Source of the DNA: Gammaproteobacteria bacterium
Lineage (GTDB): Bacteria > Pseudomonadota > Gammaproteobacteria > Pseudomonadales > Cellvibrionaceae
Assembly (NCBI GenBank): GCA_021151835.1
Contig: JAGKWO010000033.1
Span: 1-64,000, forward strand
DNA length: 64,000 bases
Direction: 5' to 3'
Below the pieces are notes generated by a model. The model saw only the letters and a program-made list of their open reading frames with translations, ran no database searches and was not told the origin of the DNA. This document shows, one piece after another, positions 27,303 to 34,716 of this stretch. Each line of letters opens with the position of its first letter. Position 1 is the stretch's first letter. A program made the position numbers and the translations under genes.

Positions 27303-27809
27303 AATTTAATCCAGACTTCAAACAAGGAATCATGCGCAAGAACCGTCACCTGTTACGTAAAAAAAAGATACGAAACACTCAAACTGTAACTTTTTTGCAC
27401 AAAAACTTTCATCAAATTTTTGTCCACATTTTCTGTGGATAACTTAGTGGATAGTTTTTGGGAAAGTGCCTCAAAGGCCCATAAAATCTACCCCAGCCAC
27501 AAATCGATCAATTTTTAACCATCAAAAATAATTCTTTTACTTTCAATTAGTTACATTAAAAAACCCGATGAAAAGCACAATTTTTCATGTTTTTGATCAA
27601 CCCTTAAACGACCGTGGCGCTGAAGCACAGGAGGTGTGCATAAAGAGTTAGTGGTCATTAACCTTAAAGCACTGATAGACACGAAATATTCATATTGCAA
27701 GCTTATTTCAACAAAAAGTTTGCTTCATTTTGATTCGAAAAAACTCTACGCAAATAATGGTTACAAGTCTAAGCAAACTACCTTTTACAACCTGCTTGTT
27801 TAGCATCCA
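27303..27809. other. 507-base non-coding region with a DnaA-box cluster
   Basis: The region is AT-rich with no gene. A perfect DnaA box TGTGGATAA (27434-27442) lies between TGTCCACA (27421-27428) and AGTGGATAG (27446-27454), so three box-like words fall within 34 bases; TCCACA/TGTGGA also form a small hairpin. An AT-rich tract with GATC sites follows (27510-27600). The region also holds the gpsA promoter. There is nothing else I can assign. Confidence 0.5.
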
Positions 27810-28310
27810 TTATTGGCGCAAAAATGCACCATAACTGCCATCAGCATATAACAAAGGATTCACTTCTGCCCCATTAAGAATCACCTTATGGATAACACCA
27901 ATAACTATCTTATGGGTTCCATATGTCGTTACATGATCGGTCTGGCAAATAAATACGGCTTCCGCATCGCCCAATACCGGTAAACCGGTTTCATCCTCCT
28001 GCCAATTGCCCACCTCGAAGCGGTCACGGGTAGGCTCGCGCCCGGCACATAAGTTGGAAACATCCTTATGGCCAACAGAAAGCACATTAATCGCAAATTG
28101 GCTACCTTTCGTCGCCAGATGGCCCTGTTGAGACACCTGCTGGTTAATACAAACCAAAAGGGAGGCGGGAGAATCAGACACCGAAGTTACCGAAGAAACT
28201 GTCATTGCAAAACGTTGGTTGTTGGGCAAACTGGTTGACAGTACACAAACCCCGGATGCCAACCGGCGCATTCCCAACTTCATTGATACCGCTAAATTAT
28301 TGTTTTGCAT
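27810..28310 (-). CDS. Flavin reductase family protein
   Basis: A 166-residue FMN-binding flavin reductase-like protein with the family segments RRLASGVCVLST, MTVSSVTSVSDSPASLLVCIN and FAINVLSVGHKDVSNLCAG. Such proteins supply reduced flavin to monooxygenases or act as stand-alone NAD(P)H:flavin reductases. It is monocistronic, with no monooxygenase nearby, so the partner is unknown. Confidence 0.87.
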   Translation of the reverse strand: MQNNNLAVSMKLGMRRLASGVCVLSTSLPNNQRFAMTVSSVTSVSDSPASLLVCINQQVSQQGHLATKGSQFAINVLSVGHKDVSNLCAGREPTRDRFEVGNWQEDETGLPVLGDAEAVFICQTDHVTTYGTHKIVIGVIHKVILNGAEVNPLLYADGSYGAFLRQ

Positions 28311-28693
28311 AAAGACTCCGACAAGTAAGCGCTTATTCTGACTAGCTAAAGAGGGTCACACAAGCCTGCATGATAATAACCATGCATCGCTTGATGGACG
28401 TTCCGCAGGGTCGCACAATTCACCGGAACGGGAGCAATAGGCAAAAAGCAATAATAAAAACTAATAAAGGCTATCGTGCTAACTGTTTTTACATATCGCA
28501 ACTTAATTGCACAACGAGCACTGGAAGCACAATCCAGTGCTCCCGGCGACCATACTGAATACTACTTGTGCAAGCTGATTAGAATTTAACTGAGCGCGCT
28601 AAATATTTTATTTTGCTGCATTTTTTTCGTTGACGAGCCTAAAACGCATCGCTATTATGCGCACCACTTGAAACGCACTGTGTTTTAAGTCGT
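28311..28693. other. Non-coding region before tRNA cluster
   Basis: No gene is seen. A perfect inverted repeat GAGCACTGG / CCAGTGCTC (28516-28524 and 28534-28542) is present without a T run. The right end carries the tRNA promoter described separately. Confidence 0.5.
28630..28658 (+). promoter_or_regulatory. Promoter of the tRNA-Arg/tRNA-His cluster
   Basis: TTGACG (28630-28635), a 17-base spacer and TATTAT (28653-28658), followed by the GC-rich GCGCACC discriminator, 36 bases before the first tRNA-like sequence. Confidence 0.8.
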
Positions 28694-28782
28694 CGGAGTG
28701 TAGCGCAGCCCGGTAGCGCGCTGGATAGAGCACCCGCCTTCTAAGCGGGTGGTCGCAGGTTCGAATCCTGCCGGGCGCGCCA
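28694..28782 (+). tRNA. tRNA-Arg(TCT) with tRNA-Pro-like 5' half (probable chimera)
   Basis: The 3' two-thirds (from about 28721) is a normal tRNA-Arg(TCT): anticodon stem CCCGC/GCGGG with loop containing TCT, T-arm GCAGGTTCGAATCCTGC, acceptor 3' strand CGGGCGC and CCA (28780-28782). The expected partner GCGCCCG is absent. Instead the sequence upstream reads CGGAGTG-TA-GCGC-AGCCCGGTA-GCGC, which is the acceptor and D-arm of a tRNA-Pro. The acceptor stem of the fused molecule cannot pair well. It looks like a deletion between adjacent tRNA-Pro and tRNA-Arg genes. Read from 28703, GCGC-AGC-CCG would restore pairing only with a 3-base bulge. Function is doubtful. Confidence 0.6.
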
Positions 28783-28869
28783 TACTGGGTAGTTATCGCA
28801 ACCCACTTTTCACTCAACGAGTTTAAAGATAGAGAGAAATCTCGGTGTGGTTTTGTTTTTTCTCGCTAC

Positions 28870-28946
28870 GGTGGCTGTAGCTCAGTTGGTAGAGCCCTGG
28901 ATTGTGATTCCAGTGGTCGTGGGTTCGAGCCCCATCAGCCACCCCA
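28870..28946 (+). tRNA. tRNA-His (anticodon GTG)
   Basis: An intact 77-base tRNA with the extra 5' G (28870), anticodon loop ATTGTGATT (GTG), T-arm GTGGGTTCGAGCCCCAT and encoded CCA (28944-28946). Its 3' end is imperfectly duplicated 76 bases downstream, as expected for a tRNA used as a phage attachment site. Confidence 0.96.
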
Positions 28947-28947
28947 T
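28927..28947 (+). repeat. Likely attachment-site core (tRNA-His 3' end)
   Basis: The tRNA-His 3' end GAGCCCCATCAGCCACCCCA T matches 29003-29022 at 18 of 20 positions plus a one-base gap. The second copy marks the edge of the integrated DNA or an earlier integration. The far-right copy is not in the window. Confidence 0.5.
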
Positions 28948-29002
28948 ATTTCCCCGCTCAAATAAATCCTTTTAAATCAGCAAGTTACCTATCTAAAACC
29001 GT

Positions 29003-29022
29003 GAGCTCCATCGGCCACCCAT
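29003..29022 (+). repeat. Degenerate copy of the tRNA-His 3' end
   Basis: GAGCTCCATCGGCCACCCAT matches the tRNA-His end at 28927-28947 with two substitutions and one missing C. It is a probable att remnant. Confidence 0.5.
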
Positions 29023-29363
29023 CCAGCAAATTAATAGCTGTTTCCATCAAAAGTGTCCACCAAGTGTCCACGTAATTTTTCGCCAGCTTTTTCGCGCTGC
29101 ATTTCTGAAATTTAATTTCACTTTCATTCAAATTACTTCAAACCTTGAATTGCTCGTTTATCACACACCGCAGTATTCATGCGGCCTTGCTTCAAAATCC
29201 CATTTCAAAATTTTAAATTTTCTACAGAAGCCGCAGGTCGGGGAGGAGTGAATTTTCCGCCCCCTGCGCATGCATTCTCTTTTTTTGTCGTCATTAAATG
29301 TCGGTCACTGCTCATTACTGAATTCTTTAGTTGATAGCCCACCAGTTCCTGTTAATAATCACC

Positions 29364-29382
29364 GCGATCAATTAGTGATCGC
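29364..29382 (+). promoter_or_regulatory. Inverted repeat upstream of the AHH toxin gene
   Basis: GCGATCA and TGATCGC are separated by ATTAG, 30 bases before the toxin start. It is a candidate operator for the toxin-immunity pair; no -10 or -35 was assigned. Confidence 0.4.
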
Positions 29383-29411
29383 ATCATTTAAAACAGCCAA
29401 AGGAATTACAT

Positions 29412-30152
29412 ATGGATTATCTACATGGCAAACGCATTACCCCTCTCCATCATGAGATGACTCCCTTCGAACGACGCCTGGCAGAGTTTGATAAAGCCTG
29501 CCGCAAGTTTCATAAAGCCAAAGCCGACGCGGCAAAAACCAATGGCGAAAATCCCGCAGAAAAAAAAGCCCGCATCGATGATATGAACTCGGAGTTGGAA
29601 CACTTGAAGCGCGAGCGCCGGTTTGTTGAAACCATGGCGGTCATTCAAGCGGGATTAGATAACTACAGGGATGCATTGCGTGTTACACGTAACGATACAA
29701 ACGAAACTAAAGCAGGAAAGCGTAAAGCGCTACACGGTGAAGCACACCACGGCACCGAAGTCCTGGAAGAACTTATGCGAGCAGACGGACGACCAAAGCC
29801 AAGTCCCAAGCACACGGCACATCACCTGATCGCAGGGAGAGGTAAAACCCCTTTCACAAACTTAGCGAGAATACAGCTTCATTTGCATAACTTACGCATT
29901 AATGATCCTGATAACGGTGTATGGATGTTCCGCTTAAAAGAACAAGCCGGGCACTGGAGCATGCCAAACGCTAAATCACACGGTGAAATTCACACATACA
30001 ATTATGAGTTTTGGGTGTTAACTAATATCAGTGCAGCGAGCAATGAAGCAATGATGCGCACTGCATTACGAAAACTTCGAGGGATGTTAGAATCAGGTAC
30101 GCAACCGAAGCACGTCACAATGCCTCCTGATAAGACCTGGAACGGGAAATAA
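29412..30152 (+). CDS. AHH-type (HNH/endonuclease VII) nuclease toxin
   Basis: A 246-residue protein. Residues 20-125 are charged and helical, probably coiled coil; the C-terminal half carries the AHH signature HTAHHLIAG (A136-H138), then NLARIQLHLHNLRIND, DNGVWMF (about 168-173) and H190/H194, the layout of AHH nucleases in polymorphic toxin systems. It should cut DNA or RNA. There is no signal, PAAR, LXG or Rhs delivery domain, so it would act inside the producing cell unless carried by another system. The ribosome site is AAAGGA. It is followed 1 base later by an immunity-like gene and then a terminator, so it is a two-gene cargo unit at the prophage edge. Confidence 0.8.
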   Translation: MDYLHGKRITPLHHEMTPFERRLAEFDKACRKFHKAKADAAKTNGENPAEKKARIDDMNSELEHLKRERRFVETMAVIQAGLDNYRDALRVTRNDTNETKAGKRKALHGEAHHGTEVLEELMRADGRPKPSPKHTAHHLIAGRGKTPFTNLARIQLHLHNLRINDPDNGVWMFRLKEQAGHWSMPNAKSHGEIHTYNYEFWVLTNISAASNEAMMRTALRKLRGMLESGTQPKHVTMPPDKTWNGK

Positions 30153-30153
30153 T

Positions 30154-30720
30154 ATGAGTTACTCCATTAGAAATGACGGATTTGATTATCAAGGTTTTTA
30201 CCTTGACCCCTACTCCGTTACTGATTTATTCCCCAATGAAATTGATATTGATGACGTAATTCAGTTCTACGCCAAAGACCTGCAAATGAAACCTTACTGG
30301 CGCGACGTGCAAGCCGAATTCAATCCGATAGAAGGCTTGCCTGTTGGCCCCATCCCGGATATTTGCACCTGGATGGGCAGCAGCCTGGTATTTTCACCCA
30401 AAGCTTATGATGCGTTAGCCAATCATTTAAATAAATTTGGTGAATTTTTACCGCTGTCAGTAAACGGAGAAACATTTTATTTGTTTAATTGTTTAACACA
30501 CGGGCAATTGAACGACGTATACAGCCGCGCCGAAAAACTGGATGAATCCGGGCAAGTACTCCAAGAGGAAAGAATCAGATTTAATGACATTGATACCAAA
30601 GAAAAACTTTTATTTAAAACCATGTTAAATAATTGTTCCGTGCTTTTTTGCAACGAAAAATTTAAAGATTTATACAATTTAAAAAATTTAACCGGCATCA
30701 CTTTCGATGAACTCAATTAA
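30154..30720 (+). CDS. Imm11/Imm43-like immunity protein
   Basis: A 188-residue acidic protein with the pattern of the Imm11/DUF1629 immunity family: GPIPDICTWMGSSLVFSPKA, then FLPLSVNGETFYLFNCL and, near the end, VLFCNEKFKDLYNLKNLTGI. The partner is the nuclease gene 1 base upstream; the two are surely co-translated. It presumably binds and blocks the nuclease. The gene ends directly at a strong terminator. Confidence 0.72.
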   Translation: MSYSIRNDGFDYQGFYLDPYSVTDLFPNEIDIDDVIQFYAKDLQMKPYWRDVQAEFNPIEGLPVGPIPDICTWMGSSLVFSPKAYDALANHLNKFGEFLPLSVNGETFYLFNCLTHGQLNDVYSRAEKLDESGQVLQEERIRFNDIDTKEKLLFKTMLNNCSVLFCNEKFKDLYNLKNLTGITFDELN

Positions 30721-30744
30721 GGCGGCCATATGGTCGCCTTTTTT
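30719..30744 (+). terminator. Terminator of the toxin-immunity unit
   Basis: AAGGCGGCC (30719-30727) and GGTCGCCTT (30732-30740) pair with one mismatch around ATAT, followed by a T run. Confidence 0.88.
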
Positions 30745-31129
30745 ATCTATACCCCTCCGCACTTTTCGGCGCAGCCTTCGGAACCCTATGCCGGGGAATG
30801 ATTCGTAAATTCCCCTTTTTATCCGTCAATAAATAAACCGTCCACATTCCCGCAGAACTTGGCCCCTCATTGGTTCGCCAACCCAATACCGCCTCATCTG
30901 GTCCCAGTACATGCCATTCGGCTTGCTCAAAATACGGGGAATAGTTGGTATAGCGGGAGGCAATCACCTTTACGTAATGCCCGGTGGTGGTCGTGGCGAT
31001 TTCCTCGCCAGAACAACCCGCACAGCGCACACGCAATAATTCGCCGCCCTTCCCCATTACATTAACTTCAGGCATTGCATAACAAGCCGTGCCGGCCCGA
31101 AATTTAAGATGATATTCAATGCCTGCCAT
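30743..31129 (-). CDS. Hypothetical prophage protein
   Basis: A 128-residue protein from the ATG at 31127-31129 (an upstream GTG-type start would add 4 residues). It has a CAGC pair (about residues 37-40), possibly metal-binding, and a region rich in Y, W and T followed by a basic C-terminus. I do not recognise the family. It points toward the toxin-immunity unit and its stop overlaps that unit's terminator, so the hairpin may end both transcripts. Confidence 0.6.
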   Translation of the reverse strand: MAGIEYHLKFRAGTACYAMPEVNVMGKGGELLRVRCAGCSGEEIATTTTGHYVKVIASRYTNYSPYFEQAEWHVLGPDEAVLGWRTNEGPSSAGMWTVYLLTDKKGNLRIIPRHRVPKAAPKSAEGYR

Positions 31130-31250
31130 ACACCCAACCAAATACTGTATTTATAACCAGTACATTTTAACCATATAGTCACCCACACCGAAAGCCCCCA
31201 CTTAGACTTTTTCTTGTTGGTAATAGCCGGTAATTGTTCGTTATTAATGG

Positions 31251-31279
31251 TTGACGTATAAAACACACCGGATTACCCT
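31251..31279 (+). promoter_or_regulatory. Promoter of C4-like RNA A
   Basis: TTGACG (31251-31256), 17 bases and TACCCT (31274-31279). The same placement, TTGAC-N17/18-TAnnnT before the CAAAAT hairpin, is seen at the other two C4-like elements. Confidence 0.75.
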
Positions 31280-31285
31280 GTAAAC

Positions 31286-31505
31286 GCAATGGCAAAATCC
31301 ATTGCCAGGATTGAGACCCTGACAATACTTTCTAGGAGCAACAAGCGCGCTCTGCGCTTTTTTTGTTGCTGGCGTTCGGCTACCTTGTGTTTATGGTGGC
31401 TGGGCGGGGCTATCCTTCGGGGTAGGCCGGTTTCCTAGAGTTCCGGTAGTCTCAACCCTGTCCAGTCGCCTCCATAAGATTGAGACCTTATGCAGGCGGT
31501 TTTAT
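31286..31505 (+). ncRNA. C4-type antisense RNA, element A
   Basis: A structured RNA resembling the C4 antisense RNA of phages P1/P7 and its relatives in P4-like elements. In order it has hairpin GCAATGG/CCATTGC with a CAAAAT loop (31286-31305); arm TTGAGAC (31311-31317); hairpin AGCAACAA/TTGTTGCT (about 31337-31367); the core GGTGGCTGGGCGGGGC followed by a small hairpin and GGCCGG; a second arm GTCTCAA (31449-31455) complementary to the first; the conserved CAGTCGCCTCCA; and a terminal hairpin CGCCTCCATAAG/CTTATGCAGGCG (31467-31498) whose loop repeats GATTGAGACC. A TTTTAT follows. It precedes a 103-residue gene that it presumably controls. The family match is from memory of the consensus core and needs a covariance-model check. 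Confidence 0.75.
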
Positions 31506-31529
31506 AGGAAATTAAACTAGGTCTGCATC

Positions 31530-31841
31530 ATGAAAAAGTCTGCAATTAAAAAATCATCTCCGTTTCACCCCTGCCGTGTAATCACACTCACCAAAGAACA
31601 ACTCGCTGAATACCTCACCGGTAAAATAGATATTTGTGGCCCAGATGGCGAATTGCTTACTGGAATCGGCAGAATTATTAACGATGAAATTGACAGGCAA
31701 AGGCGCGAATTTGCCGTCGATAACTTTCGATTGATTGAAGATTTGATACGTAGTTGTGGGAATAAACAATTAGACATTTCTAACCGCGGTGCTTTGGGGT
31801 TAGCCAATGCGTTTTGGCAGGCGCAGGAAATAATTGGATAA
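31530..31841 (+). CDS. Small protein controlled by C4-like RNA A
   Basis: A 103-residue protein starting 25 bases after the end of the C4-like RNA. It shares TL..EQLAEY, PDGELLTGIG and the C-terminal GLANAFWQAQEIIG with the 104-residue protein behind RNA element B (PDGELLNTIG, GMQDLLWRAEEML), so the two are paralogues. The N-terminus is basic and the rest is helical. In P1 and P4 the genes behind C4-type RNAs are antirepressor or cell-killing functions (ant, icd, kil); a similar host-directed or regulatory role is inferred, not shown. Confidence 0.65.
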   Translation: MKKSAIKKSSPFHPCRVITLTKEQLAEYLTGKIDICGPDGELLTGIGRIINDEIDRQRREFAVDNFRLIEDLIRSCGNKQLDISNRGALGLANAFWQAQEIIG

Positions 31842-31847
31842 ATTAAA

Positions 31848-31866
31848 TGGCGACCTCGTGTCGCCA
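31848..31866 (+). terminator. Hairpin after the 103-residue gene
   Basis: TGGCGAC and GTCGCCA are perfectly paired around CTCGT, 7 bases after the stop. No T run follows, so termination is uncertain. Confidence 0.45.
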
Positions 31867-31887
31867 AATAACTGAGGTTATTTTGGA

Positions 31888-33162
31888 ATGGATCTTAACA
31901 GTATAAAAACCATAAGAATTTTTGCAGATGAAATTAACAGATTAATTAATAGAGCTGCCAACGAATTACATGGCAAAACAATTAAGCAGCCCTTGCAAAG
32001 CGCCCTATCAAACTGCATTTTAATAAATCAATCTTTTTGGGATGCGACAAAAAAACCCTCGGATGAAGACCTCTACAGTTTTAGTAAAAAGATCAGGCTG
32101 GCACTTGGGACTTTATCGCGTAATTTAATTAAAGAGCCTGATGAGACACTGAACTCAATAGGAAAAGACCTCGATAAGTTAAGGAAAGACATCCAGATGT
32201 TGTATGATTCGAGAACCGTTGTTTTCAAAAACCAAAATAAAGCCTCTGAATCTGTAGGAACACCGTCAATAGTGCAATCTGAACCACGCAGTACCGATCT
32301 TAAAATAGATGAGATTGAAGCTAGACTTAATGCAAAAGAGAAGCAACTAAATGAAAAGTTTTCATCTTTCGAAAACATGATAACGACTCTAACGTTGCAA
32401 CTCGATGAGAAGGAAAAAAAATACTCTAGTACTGAAATTTATGCGGAACATAGATTATCTGCCATCAATTCAAAATCCGAAAAATTAGAACTTAAACATG
32501 ATGAAACGCTTAATAAATTAGAAAACCTACACACTGAGCAGATAAAACCCAAGATCGATGAACTGGAAAAAGTTGCCAATCAAGTCAAAGAGTCATTCGA
32601 AGAAAGACTTAAGTCACTTGAAGATTATTACATATCTCAGATTCAACATTACGAAGAGAAGAAAAATGAAGTAAACAAAGCGCTTGGCATTGTTTCCGAA
32701 AAAATCCTGGCAGGAGGTTATGATGGAGCAGCAATAAATGAAAAGAAAACCGCAGATCTACTACGTTGGGGCTCCATAGCTTGTATGGTCGGAATTGTTG
32801 CCATAATAGGTTACTCCCTGTATGAAACCACTAAAAGTGATTTCAATCTTTATGCGTCAATTTTGAGATTTGCATTTTCAATCCTGCTTTTTGTTCCGGC
32901 CACATATCTAGCTCGTGAATCCAATAAACATCGTCAACAACAAATAAGTCATATTCAGAAAACATTGGACATTACTGCAATTGGCCCTTACATCGAGTCA
33001 ATACCGGAACCAGCGAAGCATTTATTGAAAGCGAAAATTGCAGAAAAGTTATTTGCAGCTCAAATCAGTAACAGTGACACTACGCCACTAAATATTCAGG
33101 AGTTGTTAATAAAAATCATTGAAAAAATGGAATTCAAAAAGGAACCTGAAACAGAAAAGTGA
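31888..33162 (+). CDS. Coiled-coil membrane protein (cargo)
   Basis: A 424-residue protein. Residues 1-130 are helical and partly basic, 140-270 form a long charged coiled coil (repeated K/E/L heptads), and two membrane segments follow (about 296-312 and 325-345), then a 75-residue C-terminal tail. It is AT-richer than the structural genes, consistent with recent acquisition. A strong terminator follows. Its position between the C4 module and the tail genes is a classic P2 cargo site; exclusion or signalling roles are possible, but no family is recognised. Confidence 0.65.
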   Translation: MDLNSIKTIRIFADEINRLINRAANELHGKTIKQPLQSALSNCILINQSFWDATKKPSDEDLYSFSKKIRLALGTLSRNLIKEPDETLNSIGKDLDKLRKDIQMLYDSRTVVFKNQNKASESVGTPSIVQSEPRSTDLKIDEIEARLNAKEKQLNEKFSSFENMITTLTLQLDEKEKKYSSTEIYAEHRLSAINSKSEKLELKHDETLNKLENLHTEQIKPKIDELEKVANQVKESFEERLKSLEDYYISQIQHYEEKKNEVNKALGIVSEKILAGGYDGAAINEKKTADLLRWGSIACMVGIVAIIGYSLYETTKSDFNLYASILRFAFSILLFVPATYLARESNKHRQQQISHIQKTLDITAIGPYIESIPEPAKHLLKAKIAEKLFAAQISNSDTTPLNIQELLIKIIEKMEFKKEPETEK

Positions 33163-33209
33163 TTACCTAGGCTTTTGAAGCGGATAAAGCTTTAACACTC
33201 ATATTATTG

Positions 33210-33239
33210 AAATAGCCCTATAGTTGGGCTATTTTTTTA
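33210..33239 (+). terminator. Terminator of the coiled-coil gene
   Basis: AATAGCCC (33211-33218) pairs with GGGCTATT (33226-33233), with a 7-base loop and a T run to 33239. It may also end the convergent tail transcript. Confidence 0.85.
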
Positions 33240-33269
33240 TCGATTAATCTCCTATTGAAAGTTAATTTG

Positions 33270-33605
33270 CTAGTTAACCGCCCTTCCCCATTGCTTAATA
33301 AACACCTGATAATTCCCCGCTCCATCATCTACCAATCGCAATGCCGATAAACGTTTACTTTCAATCGTGAAAGTGCGTTTCTTCGGATTTGCGGCAAGGT
33401 TTACAGCACCATCGTCCACCCCTTCGAAATCATCATTCTGAAAATTCGCCGGGCTGTTGAGTTCCAGCAACGGGCGAATGGTGGGTGTAACGGTGCCAGT
33501 GTTACGCCCGGTGATGGTAATTTGTGTGCAGGTGTAATTACCATTTAACGGAATGGTTTTGGTTGCACCGTTTACAGTAATAGATTGTTCGCTGGGAATA
33601 TTCAT
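33270..33605 (-). CDS. Phage protein, distal tail region
   Basis: A 111-residue beta-rich protein with Asn, Thr and Gly and no transmembrane segment, the last gene of the leftward tail cluster. It resembles a small tail-associated or capsid decoration-type protein, but no family is recognised. Its neighbours (364 and 297 residues) are also unknown, suggesting a shared receptor-binding or tail-tip function. Confidence 0.6.
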   Translation of the reverse strand: MNIPSEQSITVNGATKTIPLNGNYTCTQITITGRNTGTVTPTIRPLLELNSPANFQNDDFEGVDDGAVNLAANPKKRTFTIESKRLSALRLVDDGAGNYQVFIKQWGRAVN

Positions 33606-33621
33606 TGTGTTTTTCCTCGTG

Positions 33622-34716
33622 TTAAAAACCTGACGCCTTTAATTTTTTAGCCTCAAAATAATCGGCAGTAATATGTACCGCACCAAAAAAACGCCGTATT
33701 GAAATTACCTGCCCGCCTGCCCCGGTAGTTAAAATAAAACTACGTACTATTTTGGTTGCAGCTTCGTGGTGCCATATCAGTTGGTCACCGATGTGATTGC
33801 CCTGGTAGCTCGCATCACTCCCCACCGTGCCTTTGGTGGGATCGTTGTAAAACAAATCAGTCTCTTGTAATGGCGGGTTAAACTGGAATGCAATTGAATC
33901 ATCCCTACCGGTCTTAAATCCCGCCAGAATTTCAACGGCGGCATACCCTTGTGGTGCTGCCACCTGTTTTGTGAGGTTTGCAGATTGCGTTGCATTCCTG
34001 CCATTTAACACGCGGTTACCTGCGCGCGGCATTTGCATTTCATCCACCAATCCCGGTGGTAAAAAGCCTGCTGCTGACACATTGCTGCATTCCACACCAT
34101 CGAGCACAGCGCGTGTAACCGCCGGTGAAAAATCGGTCGTCACCCATGCAGCCGGTTGCCCTGGAATAATCACCCCGCCGTTATTCACCGACACAATACC
34201 TGGCCCGTCTTTGATAACGGCGTACATGCCAGGCAGCGCCGTAACGTTCTGGCCTGCACCAAAATTCGCAGGGAAGGCAGCATTGTTAGTAACCGCATCA
34301 CCGCTTACCCCAGTAACAAAACCGCGACGTATTCCACTATCGGGACCAATCGCGATTTTTATGTATTTGCCCGCCCAGGGCGTTAAGTCAAATAGGATCG
34401 GCGCCGACTCATTCCACTTCACCGCCGTGTCAGTGACGGTCACCAACAAATCTTTAACGACCAGGTTGGTTTGTGTTTTTCCCGTTATGTCCGTCTCGTA
34501 AAAACCAATGCGCGCTGTTCCCGGTGTAGTGCTACTAGCAGCCCGGCATAACACGCGAACCACATCAATGTATTGCCCGGCCTTAACCAGGTGAACAACC
34601 GGAATTAACGAATTGAATTCCGAGAAATCATTATCATGCAGCGTGGTAGTAAAACTCACGGCGGCCGATGTACCACCCGTGGCCGACGGCGGTTTAAAAC
34701 CCATCTCATAAGACAT
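33622..34716 (-). CDS. Phage tail-region protein of unknown function
   Basis: A 364-residue protein from the ATG at 34714-34716, which has a GGGGGATC ribosome site and overlaps the upstream gene by 11 bases; a longer frame would begin inside that gene. It is beta-rich, with the segments SFTTTLHDNDFSEF and FNPPLQETDLFYND, reminiscent of fibre or adhesin modules. No match is recognised. It lies after the spike gene and before the 111-residue gene. Confidence 0.6.
   Translation of the reverse strand: MSYEMGFKPPSATGGTSAAVSFTTTLHDNDFSEFNSLIPVVHLVKAGQYIDVVRVLCRAASSTTPGTARIGFYETDITGKTQTNLVVKDLLVTVTDTAVKWNESAPILFDLTPWAGKYIKIAIGPDSGIRRGFVTGVSGDAVTNNAAFPANFGAGQNVTALPGMYAVIKDGPGIVSVNNGGVIIPGQPAAWVTTDFSPAVTRAVLDGVECSNVSAAGFLPPGLVDEMQMPRAGNRVLNGRNATQSANLTKQVAAPQGYAAVEILAGFKTGRDDSIAFQFNPPLQETDLFYNDPTKGTVGSDASYQGNHIGDQLIWHHEAATKIVRSFILTTGAGGQVISIRRFFGAVHITADYFEAKKLKASGF

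Larger units (their letters stand above)
28948..29411. other. Non-coding prophage left edge
   Basis: This stretch holds the degenerate tRNA-His end (29003-29022), a direct repeat GTGTCCAC (29052-29059 and 29063-29070 region) and, near the right end, an inverted repeat GCGATCA/TGATCGC (29364-29370, 29376-29382) just upstream of the toxin gene that may be an operator. No gene over 25 codons is convincing. Confidence 0.45.

Noticed and set aside
27421..27600. Chromosomal replication origin
   Set aside because: No dnaA, rpmH, gidA or parAB neighbours; only three DnaA-box-like words. It is recorded as a finding of low interest instead.
27625..27655. Leader peptide after AGGAGG (27630 region)
   Set aside because: The possible GTG frame ends after five codons, and no regulated gene follows on that strand.
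28608..28817. 69-codon leftward frame containing GRIRTCDHPLRRR
   Set aside because: It is the antisense of the tRNA-Arg region, a well-known false gene.
28979..29110. Short leftward frame resembling an integrase C-terminus
   Set aside because: Only about 23 codons from an ATG (MQREKAGEKLRGHLV...), with no tyrosine-recombinase motif; too short to call.
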